Shown here one piece after another: positions 10,045 to 18,034 of a DNA stretch of 64,000 bases. Source of the DNA: Oscillospiraceae bacterium. Its GTDB lineage: Bacteria > Bacillota > Clostridia > Oscillospirales > Oscillospiraceae. The stretch spans positions 24,379 through 88,378 of the forward strand of contig CADARY010000008.1 of the NCBI GenBank assembly GCA_902790375.1. The letters run 5' to 3'. Position numbers and translations under genes: made by a program. The notes beneath the pieces were generated by a model. It made no database searches. It saw only the letters and a program-made list of their open reading frames with translations, and had not been told where the DNA came from. Each line of letters opens with the position of its first letter. Position 1 is the first letter of the stretch.

Positions 10045-10995
10045 TCAGCTCCCCCAGGCGTCGCTGCCCTGTTTTTCCGGAATGACCAGCTCCATGGCCC
10101 GGATGGCGCACTCGATCATGCTGTCGTCGGGCTCGTTGGTGGTGATGCGCTGCAGCCATTTGCCCGGGGCGGACAGAACGGCGCTCAGCCAGTTGTCGTG
10201 CAGACCGCACCAGCGGTTGATCTCATAGCTGATGCCGACCACGAGCGGCAGCAGCAGCAGGTGAAAGCCCATGCGGGCAAAGGTGTTCTGAACGCGCACG
10301 ACGGAGTTTACAAGGATGCTCACCACCACCACGACCAGCAGGAAGCTGGTGCCGCAGCGGGGGTGGAAGCGCGACTCGGGCCGCACGTTCTCGACCGTGA
10401 GCTCCTTGCCGTGCTCATAGCAGAAGATGGTCTTGTGCTCGGCTCCGTGATAGGAGAACAGGCGCTTGACATCCGGGGTGAAGGTGACGAGCTTCATGTA
10501 GACAAGCAGGATCACCACGCGGGTCAGACCCTCGGCAATATTGCGGATGAAGAGGCTCTCGGTCAGGGGCTTGATGAGACTCACGATCAGCGCCGGCAGG
10601 AAGATGAACAGGAACAGACTCAGCAGGATGCCGAGCACAACGGCCACGCCGATGATGATGTTCTTGGCCTTCTCCTCGGAGAAGTGCTTCTCGATCCACT
10701 GGTCCACCTTGTCCGGCTCGCCCTGCTCCTCGATGGGCACAAGGCTTGCCGAGTAGGTCAGGGCCTGCATGCCGTTGATCATGGAGCTGAGAAAGATGGC
10801 GCAGCCGCGGATGAGCGGCCAGCCCAGGATGGGGTAGCGATCCTTGATGAACTTGAGCTCTTCGATTTTCTCCACAAGGCCGTCCTTGGTGCGGCAGACA
10901 ATGGCCTGCTTCTGCGGCCCGCGCATCAGGATCCCTTCAATCAGGGCCTGACCGCCGATGGAGGTTTTGAAATTGCAGGAATTTGGTTGTTTCAA
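10045..10995 (-). CDS. DUF1385 family membrane protein
   Basis: This 316-residue protein starts at TTG, eight bases after a GAGGTG site. It matches the DUF1385 pattern: an N-terminal GGQALIEGILMRGP, several membrane segments, and a conserved YHGAEHKTIFCYEHG. Function is unknown; the family usually sits beside prmC/prfA in Firmicutes, as here. A likely promoter lies at 11013-11040, overlapping the end of the histidine kinase gene. Confidence 0.88.
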   Translation of the reverse strand: MKQPNSCNFKTSIGGQALIEGILMRGPQKQAIVCRTKDGLVEKIEELKFIKDRYPILGWPLIRGCAIFLSSMINGMQALTYSASLVPIEEQGEPDKVDQWIEKHFSEEKAKNIIIGVAVVLGILLSLFLFIFLPALIVSLIKPLTESLFIRNIAEGLTRVVILLVYMKLVTFTPDVKRLFSYHGAEHKTIFCYEHGKELTVENVRPESRFHPRCGTSFLLVVVVVSILVNSVVRVQNTFARMGFHLLLLPLVVGISYEINRWCGLHDNWLSAVLSAPGKWLQRITTNEPDDSMIECAIRAMELVIPEKQGSDAWGS

Positions 10996-11012
10996 TGTGC
11001 ATTCACCTCTGT

Positions 11013-11040
11013 ATCATACAATAAAAAAATACATTGTCAC
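11013..11040 (-). promoter_or_regulatory. Putative promoter for the DUF1385-prmC-recA run
   Basis: On the minus strand GTGACA (11035-11040) and TATGAT (11013-11018) are separated by 16 bases, just upstream of the TTG start at 10995. The -35 box overlaps the last codons of the histidine kinase gene. Confidence 0.45.
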
Positions 11041-12035
11041 TTCGCGCTCAGCGGCAGCGTCACGGACACAAGACAGCCGCCCTCCTTGCCGGGGGCATTG
11101 GAGATGGCGAGGGTGCCGCCGTGGCGCGCCACGATCTCGTCGCACACGGCAAGGCCGATGCCGGTGCCGCGGTTTTTGGAGCTGCCCTTGTAGAACTTCT
11201 CCTTCACGTGCGGCAGCTCCGCCTCCGGGATGCCGTGGCCGTAGTCGCGCACGTTGATGCGCACGCAGCCCTCCTCCTGCCGGAGAGAGACGTCGATGCG
11301 CCCGCCGTCGCCGCCGTGCTTCATGGCGTTGTCCAAAAGGTTCAGGAATACCTGCTTGAGCCGCTCGGAATCCCCGGGGATGAGCGGGATCTCGCTCTGG
11401 GGACCGGTGTAGCGGACCTTCATCCCGGCCTGCTTCATCAGCTCCCCGTATGTAAAGAGCGCGTCCTCCAGCTCGGCGGCAATGTCGATGAGCTCGATGC
11501 GCAGGTTGAAGCGCCCGTCCTGGATGCGCGTGAACTCCAGCAGCTCCTTGACCATGTTGGTCAGGCGCTCGGCCTCCTTGGAGATGATGTGGATGCCCTT
11601 GAGCGAGTCGCCCTGCACAGCCGGATCGTAGGCGATGGTCTCGGCCCAGCCGGTGATGGCGGTCAGCGGGGTGCGCAGCTCATGGGAGACCTGGGAGATG
11701 AACTCCGTCCTGGTCTTCTCGGCGAGGGCGGTCTTCTCGGAGATGGCGTTGATCTCCTCGGCGAGGTAGCCGATCTCGTCCTCCTCAAACTCCTCCGTCT
11801 TGATGCCGTAGCTGCCGGAGGAGATGCGCTTTGCAAAGTCGCGCAGCTTCCCCAGCGGGCCCGCCACGCAGTACCAGAACCAGATATTCACGGCGATGAC
11901 ATAGGCGCACACGGCAATGAAGATCGCCGTGGCCCAGCCCATCAGCCCGTGGCTGGAGGCCCAGGTGCCCATCAGCAGCAGCGCCAGCGCCGCAATGCTC
12001 GACAGCAGCAGTTGTGTCCGTAAATTGCCAAACAT
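11037..12035 (-). CDS. Two-component sensor histidine kinase
   Basis: A 332-residue kinase. Two membrane segments in the first 60 residues are separated by only a few residues, so there is almost no extracellular sensor. A HAMP-like linker follows, then the phospho-acceptor box (FISQVSHELRTPLTAI) and ATP-binding boxes (NLLDNAMKHGG, GTGIGLAVC). The response regulator at 12152-12841 is upstream on the same strand and is the natural partner. The very short loop suggests it senses the membrane or another membrane protein (inference). Confidence 0.88.
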   Translation of the reverse strand: MFGNLRTQLLLSSIAALALLLMGTWASSHGLMGWATAIFIAVCAYVIAVNIWFWYCVAGPLGKLRDFAKRISSGSYGIKTEEFEEDEIGYLAEEINAISEKTALAEKTRTEFISQVSHELRTPLTAITGWAETIAYDPAVQGDSLKGIHIISKEAERLTNMVKELLEFTRIQDGRFNLRIELIDIAAELEDALFTYGELMKQAGMKVRYTGPQSEIPLIPGDSERLKQVFLNLLDNAMKHGGDGGRIDVSLRQEEGCVRINVRDYGHGIPEAELPHVKEKFYKGSSKNRGTGIGLAVCDEIVARHGGTLAISNAPGKEGGCLVSVTLPLSAK

Positions 12036-12151
12036 GAAACGTACTTCCTAATGATGATTGCGCGGCAGTGCCTCGCAGCGTGTTCCGCGTATGCGAAAAA
12101 GAAATCCATCTCAAATGAACGGTCCTGCCGTTCATTTGATTCAGCGCTTCC

Positions 12152-12841
12152 TCAGTATCCCCACTTGTACCCGTATCCCCACACGGTTGTGAGGTATTCC
12201 GGCTCGGTGGGGTCGTCCTCGATCTTGATGCGCAGCCTCCGGATATTCACGTCCACGGTCTTGAGCTCGCCCGAAAAGTCGCTGCCCCAGACGGCGGAGA
12301 GGATATCCTCCCGGCTCATGGCTTTGCCGGGGTTTTCCATAAAGAGCTTGATGAGCATGTATTCGATCTGCGTGAGCTTGAGCCGCTGCCCGTCCTTTTC
12401 CAGGGTGCGGTTGCGGGTGTTCAGGAGGAAGGGCCCGCTCACGATCTCGGTGGAGGACTTCTCATCCTCATCAATGCCCAGGCGGCGGATCAGCGCGTCC
12501 ACGCGCGCGGTGAGCTCGGCAGGGGAGAAGGGCTTGGTGACATAGTCGTCCGCCCCGGTCATGAGGCCCGTGACCTTGTCGATCTCCTGGTTTTTGGCCG
12601 TGAGCATGATGATGCCCATCTTTGAGCCGGAGGCGCGGATGCGGCGGCAGACCTCGAACCCGTCGATATCCGGCAGCATCACATCCAGCAGCGCAAGGCA
12701 GATGTCGGGATTGACCTTCAGCTTTTCCAGGGCTTCTTCACCGCTGGCAGCCTCAATGGGTTCAAAGCCGCTGCGGCGCAGATTGATGACCACGAAGCTG
12801 CGAATATTGGATTCATCCTCCAAAACCAAAATTTTTTTCAT
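12152..12841 (-). CDS. OmpR/PhoB-family response regulator
   Basis: This 229-residue regulator has a receiver domain with the phospho-acceptor in LLDVMLPDIDG and the switch lysine in DDYVTKPF, then a winged-helix DNA-binding domain (SREDILSAVWG, VNIRRLRIKIED, TVWGYGYKW). It is followed, after 116 bases containing a small inverted repeat, by the cognate-looking kinase gene. Targets are not evident. Confidence 0.9.
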   Translation of the reverse strand: MKKILVLEDESNIRSFVVINLRRSGFEPIEAASGEEALEKLKVNPDICLALLDVMLPDIDGFEVCRRIRASGSKMGIIMLTAKNQEIDKVTGLMTGADDYVTKPFSPAELTARVDALIRRLGIDEDEKSSTEIVSGPFLLNTRNRTLEKDGQRLKLTQIEYMLIKLFMENPGKAMSREDILSAVWGSDFSGELKTVDVNIRRLRIKIEDDPTEPEYLTTVWGYGYKWGY

Positions 12842-13020
12842 CTGGCGTGTACCTCTTAAAGTTAATAAGAAACAGCATCAAAAAGGTGATTGCAATATAC
12901 TCTCTAATTATAACATGTTTTTTACAAAAATAATAGACAAAGTTTCAGAAAATAGTATTTCTTTTTGCATGCAATGTGCAAAAGGTTACATAACATGGCG
13001 CGGCGCAGACGGATTTACGA

Positions 13021-13049
13021 TTGATTCTTTGGAAAAAAGCTGGTAAAAT
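13021..13049 (+). promoter_or_regulatory. Promoter placing transcription start at or next to the start codon of the GTPase-NYN gene
   Basis: TTGATT (13021-13026), 17 bases, then TAAAAT (13044-13049). The ATG is at 13056, where transcription from this promoter would be expected to begin, and no Shine-Dalgarno site precedes the ATG. The mRNA may be leaderless. Confidence 0.5.
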
Positions 13050-13055
13050 GCGCTT

Positions 13056-15656
13056 ATGAAGAATGAGAACAACACGGTTCTGGGCATCCTGGCCCATGTG
13101 GACGCGGGCAAGACTACCCTGTCCGAGGCCATGCTCTACCTCTCCGGAAAACTGAAGACGCTGGGAAGGGTCGATCACCGCGACAGCTTCCTGGATACCC
13201 ACAGCCTGGAGCGGCAGCGGGGCATCACCATCTTCTCCAAGCAGGCCATCCTGCCCCTGGGGGAGGGGAGCCTCACCCTGCTGGACACGCCGGGCCATGT
13301 GGATTTTTCCGCCGAGGCCGAGCGCACCCTGCGCGTATTGGATGCGGCGGTGCTGGTCATCAGCGGCACGGACGGGGTCCAGGCGCATACCGAGACGCTC
13401 TGGAAGCTCCTGGAGCGCTACGCCGTGCCCACCTTCCTCTTCGTGACAAAGATGGATCTGCCCGGCCCCGGGCGGGAGGCGCTGATGGCGGAGCTCACCG
13501 CCCGCCTTTCGGATCGCTGCGTCGATTTCGGCGCCGTGGGGGATGCCCTGTATGAAAACCTCGCCCTCTGTGACGAGGGGGCCATGGAGGAATACCTTGC
13601 CTCCGGCGAGGTCGGTACGGAAACGGTCCGGGCGCTGGTCGAGGGACGGAAGCTCTATCCCTGCTTTTTCGGCTCCGGGCTCAAAACCGAGGGCGTGGCC
13701 GAATTTCTGGAGGCCCTCCGGCTCTATGCGCCGAAGAGCGTGTACGGGCCGGACTTTGCCGCCCGGGTGTATAAAATATCCCGCGACGCCCAGGGCAACC
13801 GCCTCACCTGGCTCAAGGTCACCGGCGGGAGCCTGAAGGTCCGCAGCCTCCTGCGCTATACGGACGCCGCCGGGGAGGCGGCGGAGGAGAAGATCAGTCA
13901 GCTGCGCATCTACTCCGGCGTAAAGTATGAAGCGGCGGAGGAGGTCCGCGCGGGCTGGCTCTGCGCCGCATTGGGCCTCAGCGGGACAAGACCGGGCCAG
14001 GGCCTCGGCGCTGCCGCGGATGCGGAGGCCGCGGTTCTGGAGCCGGTGATGAGCTATCGCCTGCGCCTTGAGAAGGGCACGGACCCCATGGTCCTGCTGC
14101 CGAAGCTCATGCAGCTGGATCAGGAGGACCCGCAGCTTCACGTCCTCTGGGACGGGCAGGCGCGCGAGATCAGCGTGCAGCTCATGGGCCGGGTCCAGGC
14201 CGAAATCTTCAAAAGCCTCGTCCGGGAGCGCTTTTACACCGAGGTGGAGCTTGACACCGGGCGTATCCTGTATCGGGAGACAATCAAAAACACCGTCGAG
14301 GGCGTGGGCCACTTTGAGCCTCTGCGCCATTATGCCGAGGTGCATCTGCTGCTCGAGCCCCTGCCCCCCGGCAGCGGCCTGAGCTTTGACAGCATCTGTC
14401 CCGAGGATGCGCTGGACCGCAACTGGCAGCGCCTGATCCTCACGCACCTTGCGGAAAAGCAGCACAGGGGCGTGCTCACGGGCGCGCCCATCACCGATAT
14501 GCGCATCAGCCTTGCGGCGGGGCGCGCCCACGTCAAGCACACCGAGGGCGGCGATTTCCGCGAGGCCACCTACCGCGCCGTGCGGCAGGGCCTCATGCAG
14601 GCGGAATCCGTCCTGCTCGAGCCCTGGTACAGCTTCGCACTGGAGGTGCCGGCGACCGAGATCGGCCGCGCCATCAGCGACATCCGCGCCATGGACGGCG
14701 TTTTCTCCTCTCCGGAGGAGCGGGGCGAGTTTTTGCGGCTGGAGGGCTCGGCCCCCGCGGCAAAGCTCGGCAATTATATGGAAGAGCTGCTGGCCTATTC
14801 TCACGGGCGCGGCCGCCTGAGCCTCACGCCCTGCGGCTACCGCCCCTGCACCGAGCAGAAGCGCATTGTGGAGCAGACGGGCTACGACCCGGAGCGGGAT
14901 CAGGAAAACCCTGCCGACTCCGTCTTCTGTGCCCACGGGGCGGGGATGAACGTACACTGGAGCCAGGTGCCGCAGTACATGCACCTGGAGGCCGTGCTCA
15001 AGCCGAAGCGGGAGGAGCAGACGGCGCAGGCCGCGCCCCGGCTTCGCAGCTTCGATATCGACGAGCGGGAGCTCGAGGCCATCATGGAGCGGGAGTTTGG
15101 CCCCATCCGCCGCCCGGAATACCGGGCCCGGCAGCTGAACGCCGCCGTGACCGAGGTCTCGCAGATCGCGGGGCGAAAGGAGCACATCATTGTCGACGGC
15201 TATAACCTCATCTTTGCCTGGGACGAGCTCAAGGCCCTCGCGGCCGAGCGGCTGGACCTTGCGCGGGAGAAGCTGATGGACATTCTCTCGGACTATGCGG
15301 GCTTTACGGGCGCGAAGCTGGTGCTGGTCTTCGACGGCTTCCGCACCCCGGGCAATCCCGGCTCCCGCACGGATTACCACAACATCGCCGTCGCCTTCAC
15401 GAAGGACGGGGAGACGGGCGATGCGTATATCGAGCGCATTGTGAACGAGATCGGCAGAAACTACGCCGTCCGCGTGGTCACAAGCGATAATCTCATCCGC
15501 CTGTCGGCCCTGCGCTCCGGCGTGCTGCGCTGCTCCTCCGGGGAATTCAAGGGAGAGGTGGAGTGGGCCCTCTCGCAGATCGAGGAGGTCCTCAGGCGCA
15601 CCAACTTCAACGCCCACAAGACGAGGCTCAGAGATGGAAAACGAAGAGATCCTTAA
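13056..15656 (+). CDS. TetM/EF-G-like translational GTPase fused to a C-terminal NYN (YacP/Rae1-like) nuclease domain
   Basis: An 866-residue protein. Residues 1-650 follow the EF-G/TetM plan: G1 AHVDAGKT (about 13-20), the switch region around RQRGIT, G3 DTPGH (about 76), a G4 that reads TKMD rather than NKxD, then domains II-V. Residues about 709-855 match YacP/Rae1, a NYN/PIN-fold ribosome-dependent mRNA endonuclease in Bacillus: IIVDGYNLIFAW, VLVFDGF, the ETGDAYIERI acidic patch and VTSD. A ribosome-docking GTPase that delivers a nuclease to the A site is a reasonable inference. Tetracycline protection cannot be assumed. ylmH overlaps its end by 23 bases. Confidence 0.85.
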   Translation: MKNENNTVLGILAHVDAGKTTLSEAMLYLSGKLKTLGRVDHRDSFLDTHSLERQRGITIFSKQAILPLGEGSLTLLDTPGHVDFSAEAERTLRVLDAAVLVISGTDGVQAHTETLWKLLERYAVPTFLFVTKMDLPGPGREALMAELTARLSDRCVDFGAVGDALYENLALCDEGAMEEYLASGEVGTETVRALVEGRKLYPCFFGSGLKTEGVAEFLEALRLYAPKSVYGPDFAARVYKISRDAQGNRLTWLKVTGGSLKVRSLLRYTDAAGEAAEEKISQLRIYSGVKYEAAEEVRAGWLCAALGLSGTRPGQGLGAAADAEAAVLEPVMSYRLRLEKGTDPMVLLPKLMQLDQEDPQLHVLWDGQAREISVQLMGRVQAEIFKSLVRERFYTEVELDTGRILYRETIKNTVEGVGHFEPLRHYAEVHLLLEPLPPGSGLSFDSICPEDALDRNWQRLILTHLAEKQHRGVLTGAPITDMRISLAAGRAHVKHTEGGDFREATYRAVRQGLMQAESVLLEPWYSFALEVPATEIGRAISDIRAMDGVFSSPEERGEFLRLEGSAPAAKLGNYMEELLAYSHGRGRLSLTPCGYRPCTEQKRIVEQTGYDPERDQENPADSVFCAHGAGMNVHWSQVPQYMHLEAVLKPKREEQTAQAAPRLRSFDIDERELEAIMEREFGPIRRPEYRARQLNAAVTEVSQIAGRKEHIIVDGYNLIFAWDELKALAAERLDLAREKLMDILSDYAGFTGAKLVLVFDGFRTPGNPGSRTDYHNIAVAFTKDGETGDAYIERIVNEIGRNYAVRVVTSDNLIRLSALRSGVLRCSSGEFKGEVEWALSQIEEVLRRTNFNAHKTRLRDGKRRDP

Positions 15657-16377
15657 ACGTGCCCGGGACCTCGCCCGCCGCGCGGAGCAGCGGGGCGTGC
15701 CCGCGAACACGGGCTTTCTCACCCCGGCGGAGCGCTATGCCCTGGAGCATGACCCCGCGCTGCGGGGCGCCTCCATGGTCTTCTCCGGCGGCTATCCGGA
15801 CGCCGAACGAACCATGGCCTTCTTCCTGCCGGACTGGATGGAGCAGGACGGGCTCGACCTCAGCGAGCATATCTGTGCCCTGCACCTGACGGCCGCCTTC
15901 GGCAGCCCCGGCCACCGGGACTATATGGGCGCGATCCTCGGTATGGGCGTCGGGCGCGAGTGGGTCGGCGACATTCTGGTGGACGGGTCGGAGGCAATTG
16001 CGTTATGTCAACCGAGTATCCTGCGCCATCTGCTGAGCATCGACAAGGTAGGCCGCTTCGGCGTCAAGGCCGAGCAGATCCCGCTCGAGGCTGTCCCGCA
16101 CCGGGAAAAGCACAGCGAGGAGCGGCGCTTCACCGTCATGAGTCCGCGGCTCGACGCGGTGGCGGCGGGTCTTTTCCACCTCTCGCGCACGGAGACGGCG
16201 CGGCAGATCGCCCTCGGGGCCCTGAGTCTCAACTATGCCGAGTGTCTCAAGCCCGACGCGCCCGTCAGGGAGGGGGACGTGCTGAGCCTGCGCGGCACGG
16301 GCAAGGGCCGCGTCACGGAGATCGGCGGCAGCTCCCGCAAGGGGCGGCTGTTCGTCACGGCGGAGCTCTACAAATAG
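15634..16377 (+). CDS. ylmH: YlmH-type S4-domain RNA-binding protein
   Basis: A 247-residue protein of the YlmH family. The N-terminal part contains the family blocks GFLTPAER and VFSGGYPDAER, the middle GHRDYMGAILGMGVGREWVGD (here in pieces), and the C-terminal S4 fold (ALSLNYAECLKPDAPVREGD, then LSLRGTGKG). YlmH relatives bind ribosomes/RNA and have been linked to ribosome quality control. The ATG lies 23 bases inside the preceding GTPase-NYN gene, so the two are co-translated, which supports a common role on the ribosome. Confidence 0.87.
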   Translation: MENEEILKRARDLARRAEQRGVPANTGFLTPAERYALEHDPALRGASMVFSGGYPDAERTMAFFLPDWMEQDGLDLSEHICALHLTAAFGSPGHRDYMGAILGMGVGREWVGDILVDGSEAIALCQPSILRHLLSIDKVGRFGVKAEQIPLEAVPHREKHSEERRFTVMSPRLDAVAAGLFHLSRTETARQIALGALSLNYAECLKPDAPVREGDVLSLRGTGKGRVTEIGGSSRKGRLFVTAELYK

Positions 16378-16380
16378 CTT

Positions 16381-16494
16381 GGGCAACACCGCACAATCCG
16401 CCTTCGGCATCTCCTGGAAAATTTGTGCCCTGATTTCGTCACTTTTTCTTGAGGTACACAAAGTACATCTGCGACGAATTATGCGGTATTGCCC
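16381..16494. repeat. MITE-like repeat, copy 1, with 20-bp imperfect inverted ends
   Basis: The left end (16381-16400, GGGCAACACCGCACAATCCG) is an imperfect inverted copy of the right end (16475-16494, CGAATTATGCGGTATTGCCC). A second copy begins at 63906. An internal block of about 28 bases (16447-16474, containing GGTACACAAAGTACATCTG) is in the opposite orientation in the second copy. No coding capacity. It begins three bases after the ylmH stop codon. Confidence 0.7.
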
Positions 16495-16599
16495 TTGGAG
16501 CTTGGAGCCGAGGAGCGGGCTCCGCTTCCTTTGACTGTATGATAACACAGAATCTGTCCAAAAAAACGGACAGCATATATCGGTAAAAGAGGGGTTTGT

Positions 16600-17829
16600 A
16601 TGAGAGCATACGAACGGCTGCTGCGCTATGCGGCAGTGGATACACAGAGCGATGAGAACGGCGCCGGCACGCCCAGCACAGAAAAGCAGTACGCCTTTGC
16701 CTGGCTTCTGCGCAACGAGATGCGGGACATGGGCATGCTGCGGGTCTATACCGATCCCAGCGCCTATACCTACGGCTTTCTGCCGCCGAGCCCGGAGATG
16801 AAGGCCGAGCCGATGATCGGCCTCATCGCGCACATCGACACCGCTCCGGATTTTTCCGGCGCCGGGGTCAGGCCGCAGCTCCACAAAAACTATGACGGGG
16901 GAGAGCTGGCCCTCGGCAAGAGCGGCCTCGTCCTCCGGCCGGAGGAATTTTCCGATCTCCGGGCGCACGCGGGCAAGACCCTCATCACCACCGACGGCAC
17001 CACGCTCCTCGGCGCGGATGACAAGGCGGGCGTGGCGGAGATCATGACCGTCTGCGAGAAGCTTTTGAAGGGGGACAGGCCTCACTGCGCCGTGGGCGTC
17101 TGCTTCACCCCGGATGAGGAGATCGGCCACGGGGCGGCAAAGCTCGACTTCATCCGCTTCGGGGCAAGCTTTGCCTATACGGTGGACGGCGGGCCGGTGG
17201 AGGAGATCAATTACGAGACCTTCAACGCGGCCGCGGCGACCTTTAAAATCCAGGGCAGAAGCGTCCATCCCGGCTCTGCCAAGGACGTGATGGTGAATGC
17301 GTCGCTGCTGGCCATGCGCGTCAACGCCATGCTCCCGCCCGAGGAGATCCCCGCCCGCACGGAGGGCTACGAGGGCTTTTACCACCTGACCGATATGTCC
17401 GGCGACGTGAGCCGGGCGGAGCTCAAATACATCATCCGCGACCACGACGGGGAGCGCTTTGAGGCGCGCTGCGAGAGGCTGCGCGAGATCGAGCGGGCGC
17501 TGAACGCGGAGTACGGCGAGGGGACCGTGGAGCTGACGCTGCGCGAGCAGTACCGCAACATGTCGGAAATCATGCACCGGCACATGGAGATCATCCACCG
17601 CGCGGAGAAGGCCATCCGGGAGGCAGGGCTCACGCCGGTGACAAAGCCGGTGCGCGGCGGTACGGACGGCTCGCGCCTGAGCTTTGCGGGCCTGCCGTGC
17701 CCGAACCTCGGCACGGGCGGCGCGGCCTTCCACGGCCCCTATGAGCACATCGCCGCCGAGGATATGGACAAGGCGGTGGAGATCCTGACAAACATCGTCT
17801 GCACCCCGGCGAAGGATTTAATGAAATAA
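16600..17829 (+). CDS. pepT: Peptidase T (tripeptide aminopeptidase)
   Basis: This 409-residue M20-family zinc peptidase releases the N-terminal residue of tripeptides. Metal-ligand blocks are visible: GLIAHIDTAPD, GADDKAGVAEIM, TPDEEIGHGA and the late GGTDGSRLSFAGLPCPN. HKNYDGGEL is typical of PepT. It starts at ATG after AGAGGGGTTTGT, and a small hairpin lies at about 16553-16573. A 16-base-pair hairpin follows the gene. Confidence 0.94.
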   Translation: MRAYERLLRYAAVDTQSDENGAGTPSTEKQYAFAWLLRNEMRDMGMLRVYTDPSAYTYGFLPPSPEMKAEPMIGLIAHIDTAPDFSGAGVRPQLHKNYDGGELALGKSGLVLRPEEFSDLRAHAGKTLITTDGTTLLGADDKAGVAEIMTVCEKLLKGDRPHCAVGVCFTPDEEIGHGAAKLDFIRFGASFAYTVDGGPVEEINYETFNAAAATFKIQGRSVHPGSAKDVMVNASLLAMRVNAMLPPEEIPARTEGYEGFYHLTDMSGDVSRAELKYIIRDHDGERFEARCERLREIERALNAEYGEGTVELTLREQYRNMSEIMHRHMEIIHRAEKAIREAGLTPVTKPVRGGTDGSRLSFAGLPCPNLGTGGAAFHGPYEHIAAEDMDKAVEILTNIVCTPAKDLMK

Positions 17830-17841
17830 AGAGGAAAGAAG

Positions 17842-17878
17842 ACGCAGGGCATGTCTCGCTTTGAGACATGCCCTGCGT
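17842..17878 (+). terminator. Hairpin after pepT
   Basis: A perfect 16-base-pair stem (17842-17857 with 17863-17878), loop GCTTT, starts 12 bases after the pepT stop codon. No U tract follows. It separates pepT from the convergent kinase gene. Confidence 0.6.
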
Positions 17879-18034
17879 TGGACGGAATGCCGCAGAGGCC
17901 GACGGCCTCATCGGCCCGCCGTTTTGCAGCATCCTGCGTTTTTCGGCGGGTCGGTCTGGCCATCGACCCCTGCGATTTTGCAACCATATGCATTTTGCAA
18001 TGCGCCCTTTTTCCCATCCCGCTTCAGTCCCGGT

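Noticed and set aside
13056-15656. Tetracycline-resistance determinant (tetM-like)
   Set aside because: Only the overall EF-G/TetM plan is shared; the G4 motif differs and a nuclease domain is fused, so resistance cannot be claimed.
12945-15722. 925-residue minus-strand open frame
   Set aside because: Shadow of the GTPase-NYN gene; its Val/Leu/Arg/His-rich composition is that of an antisense frame.
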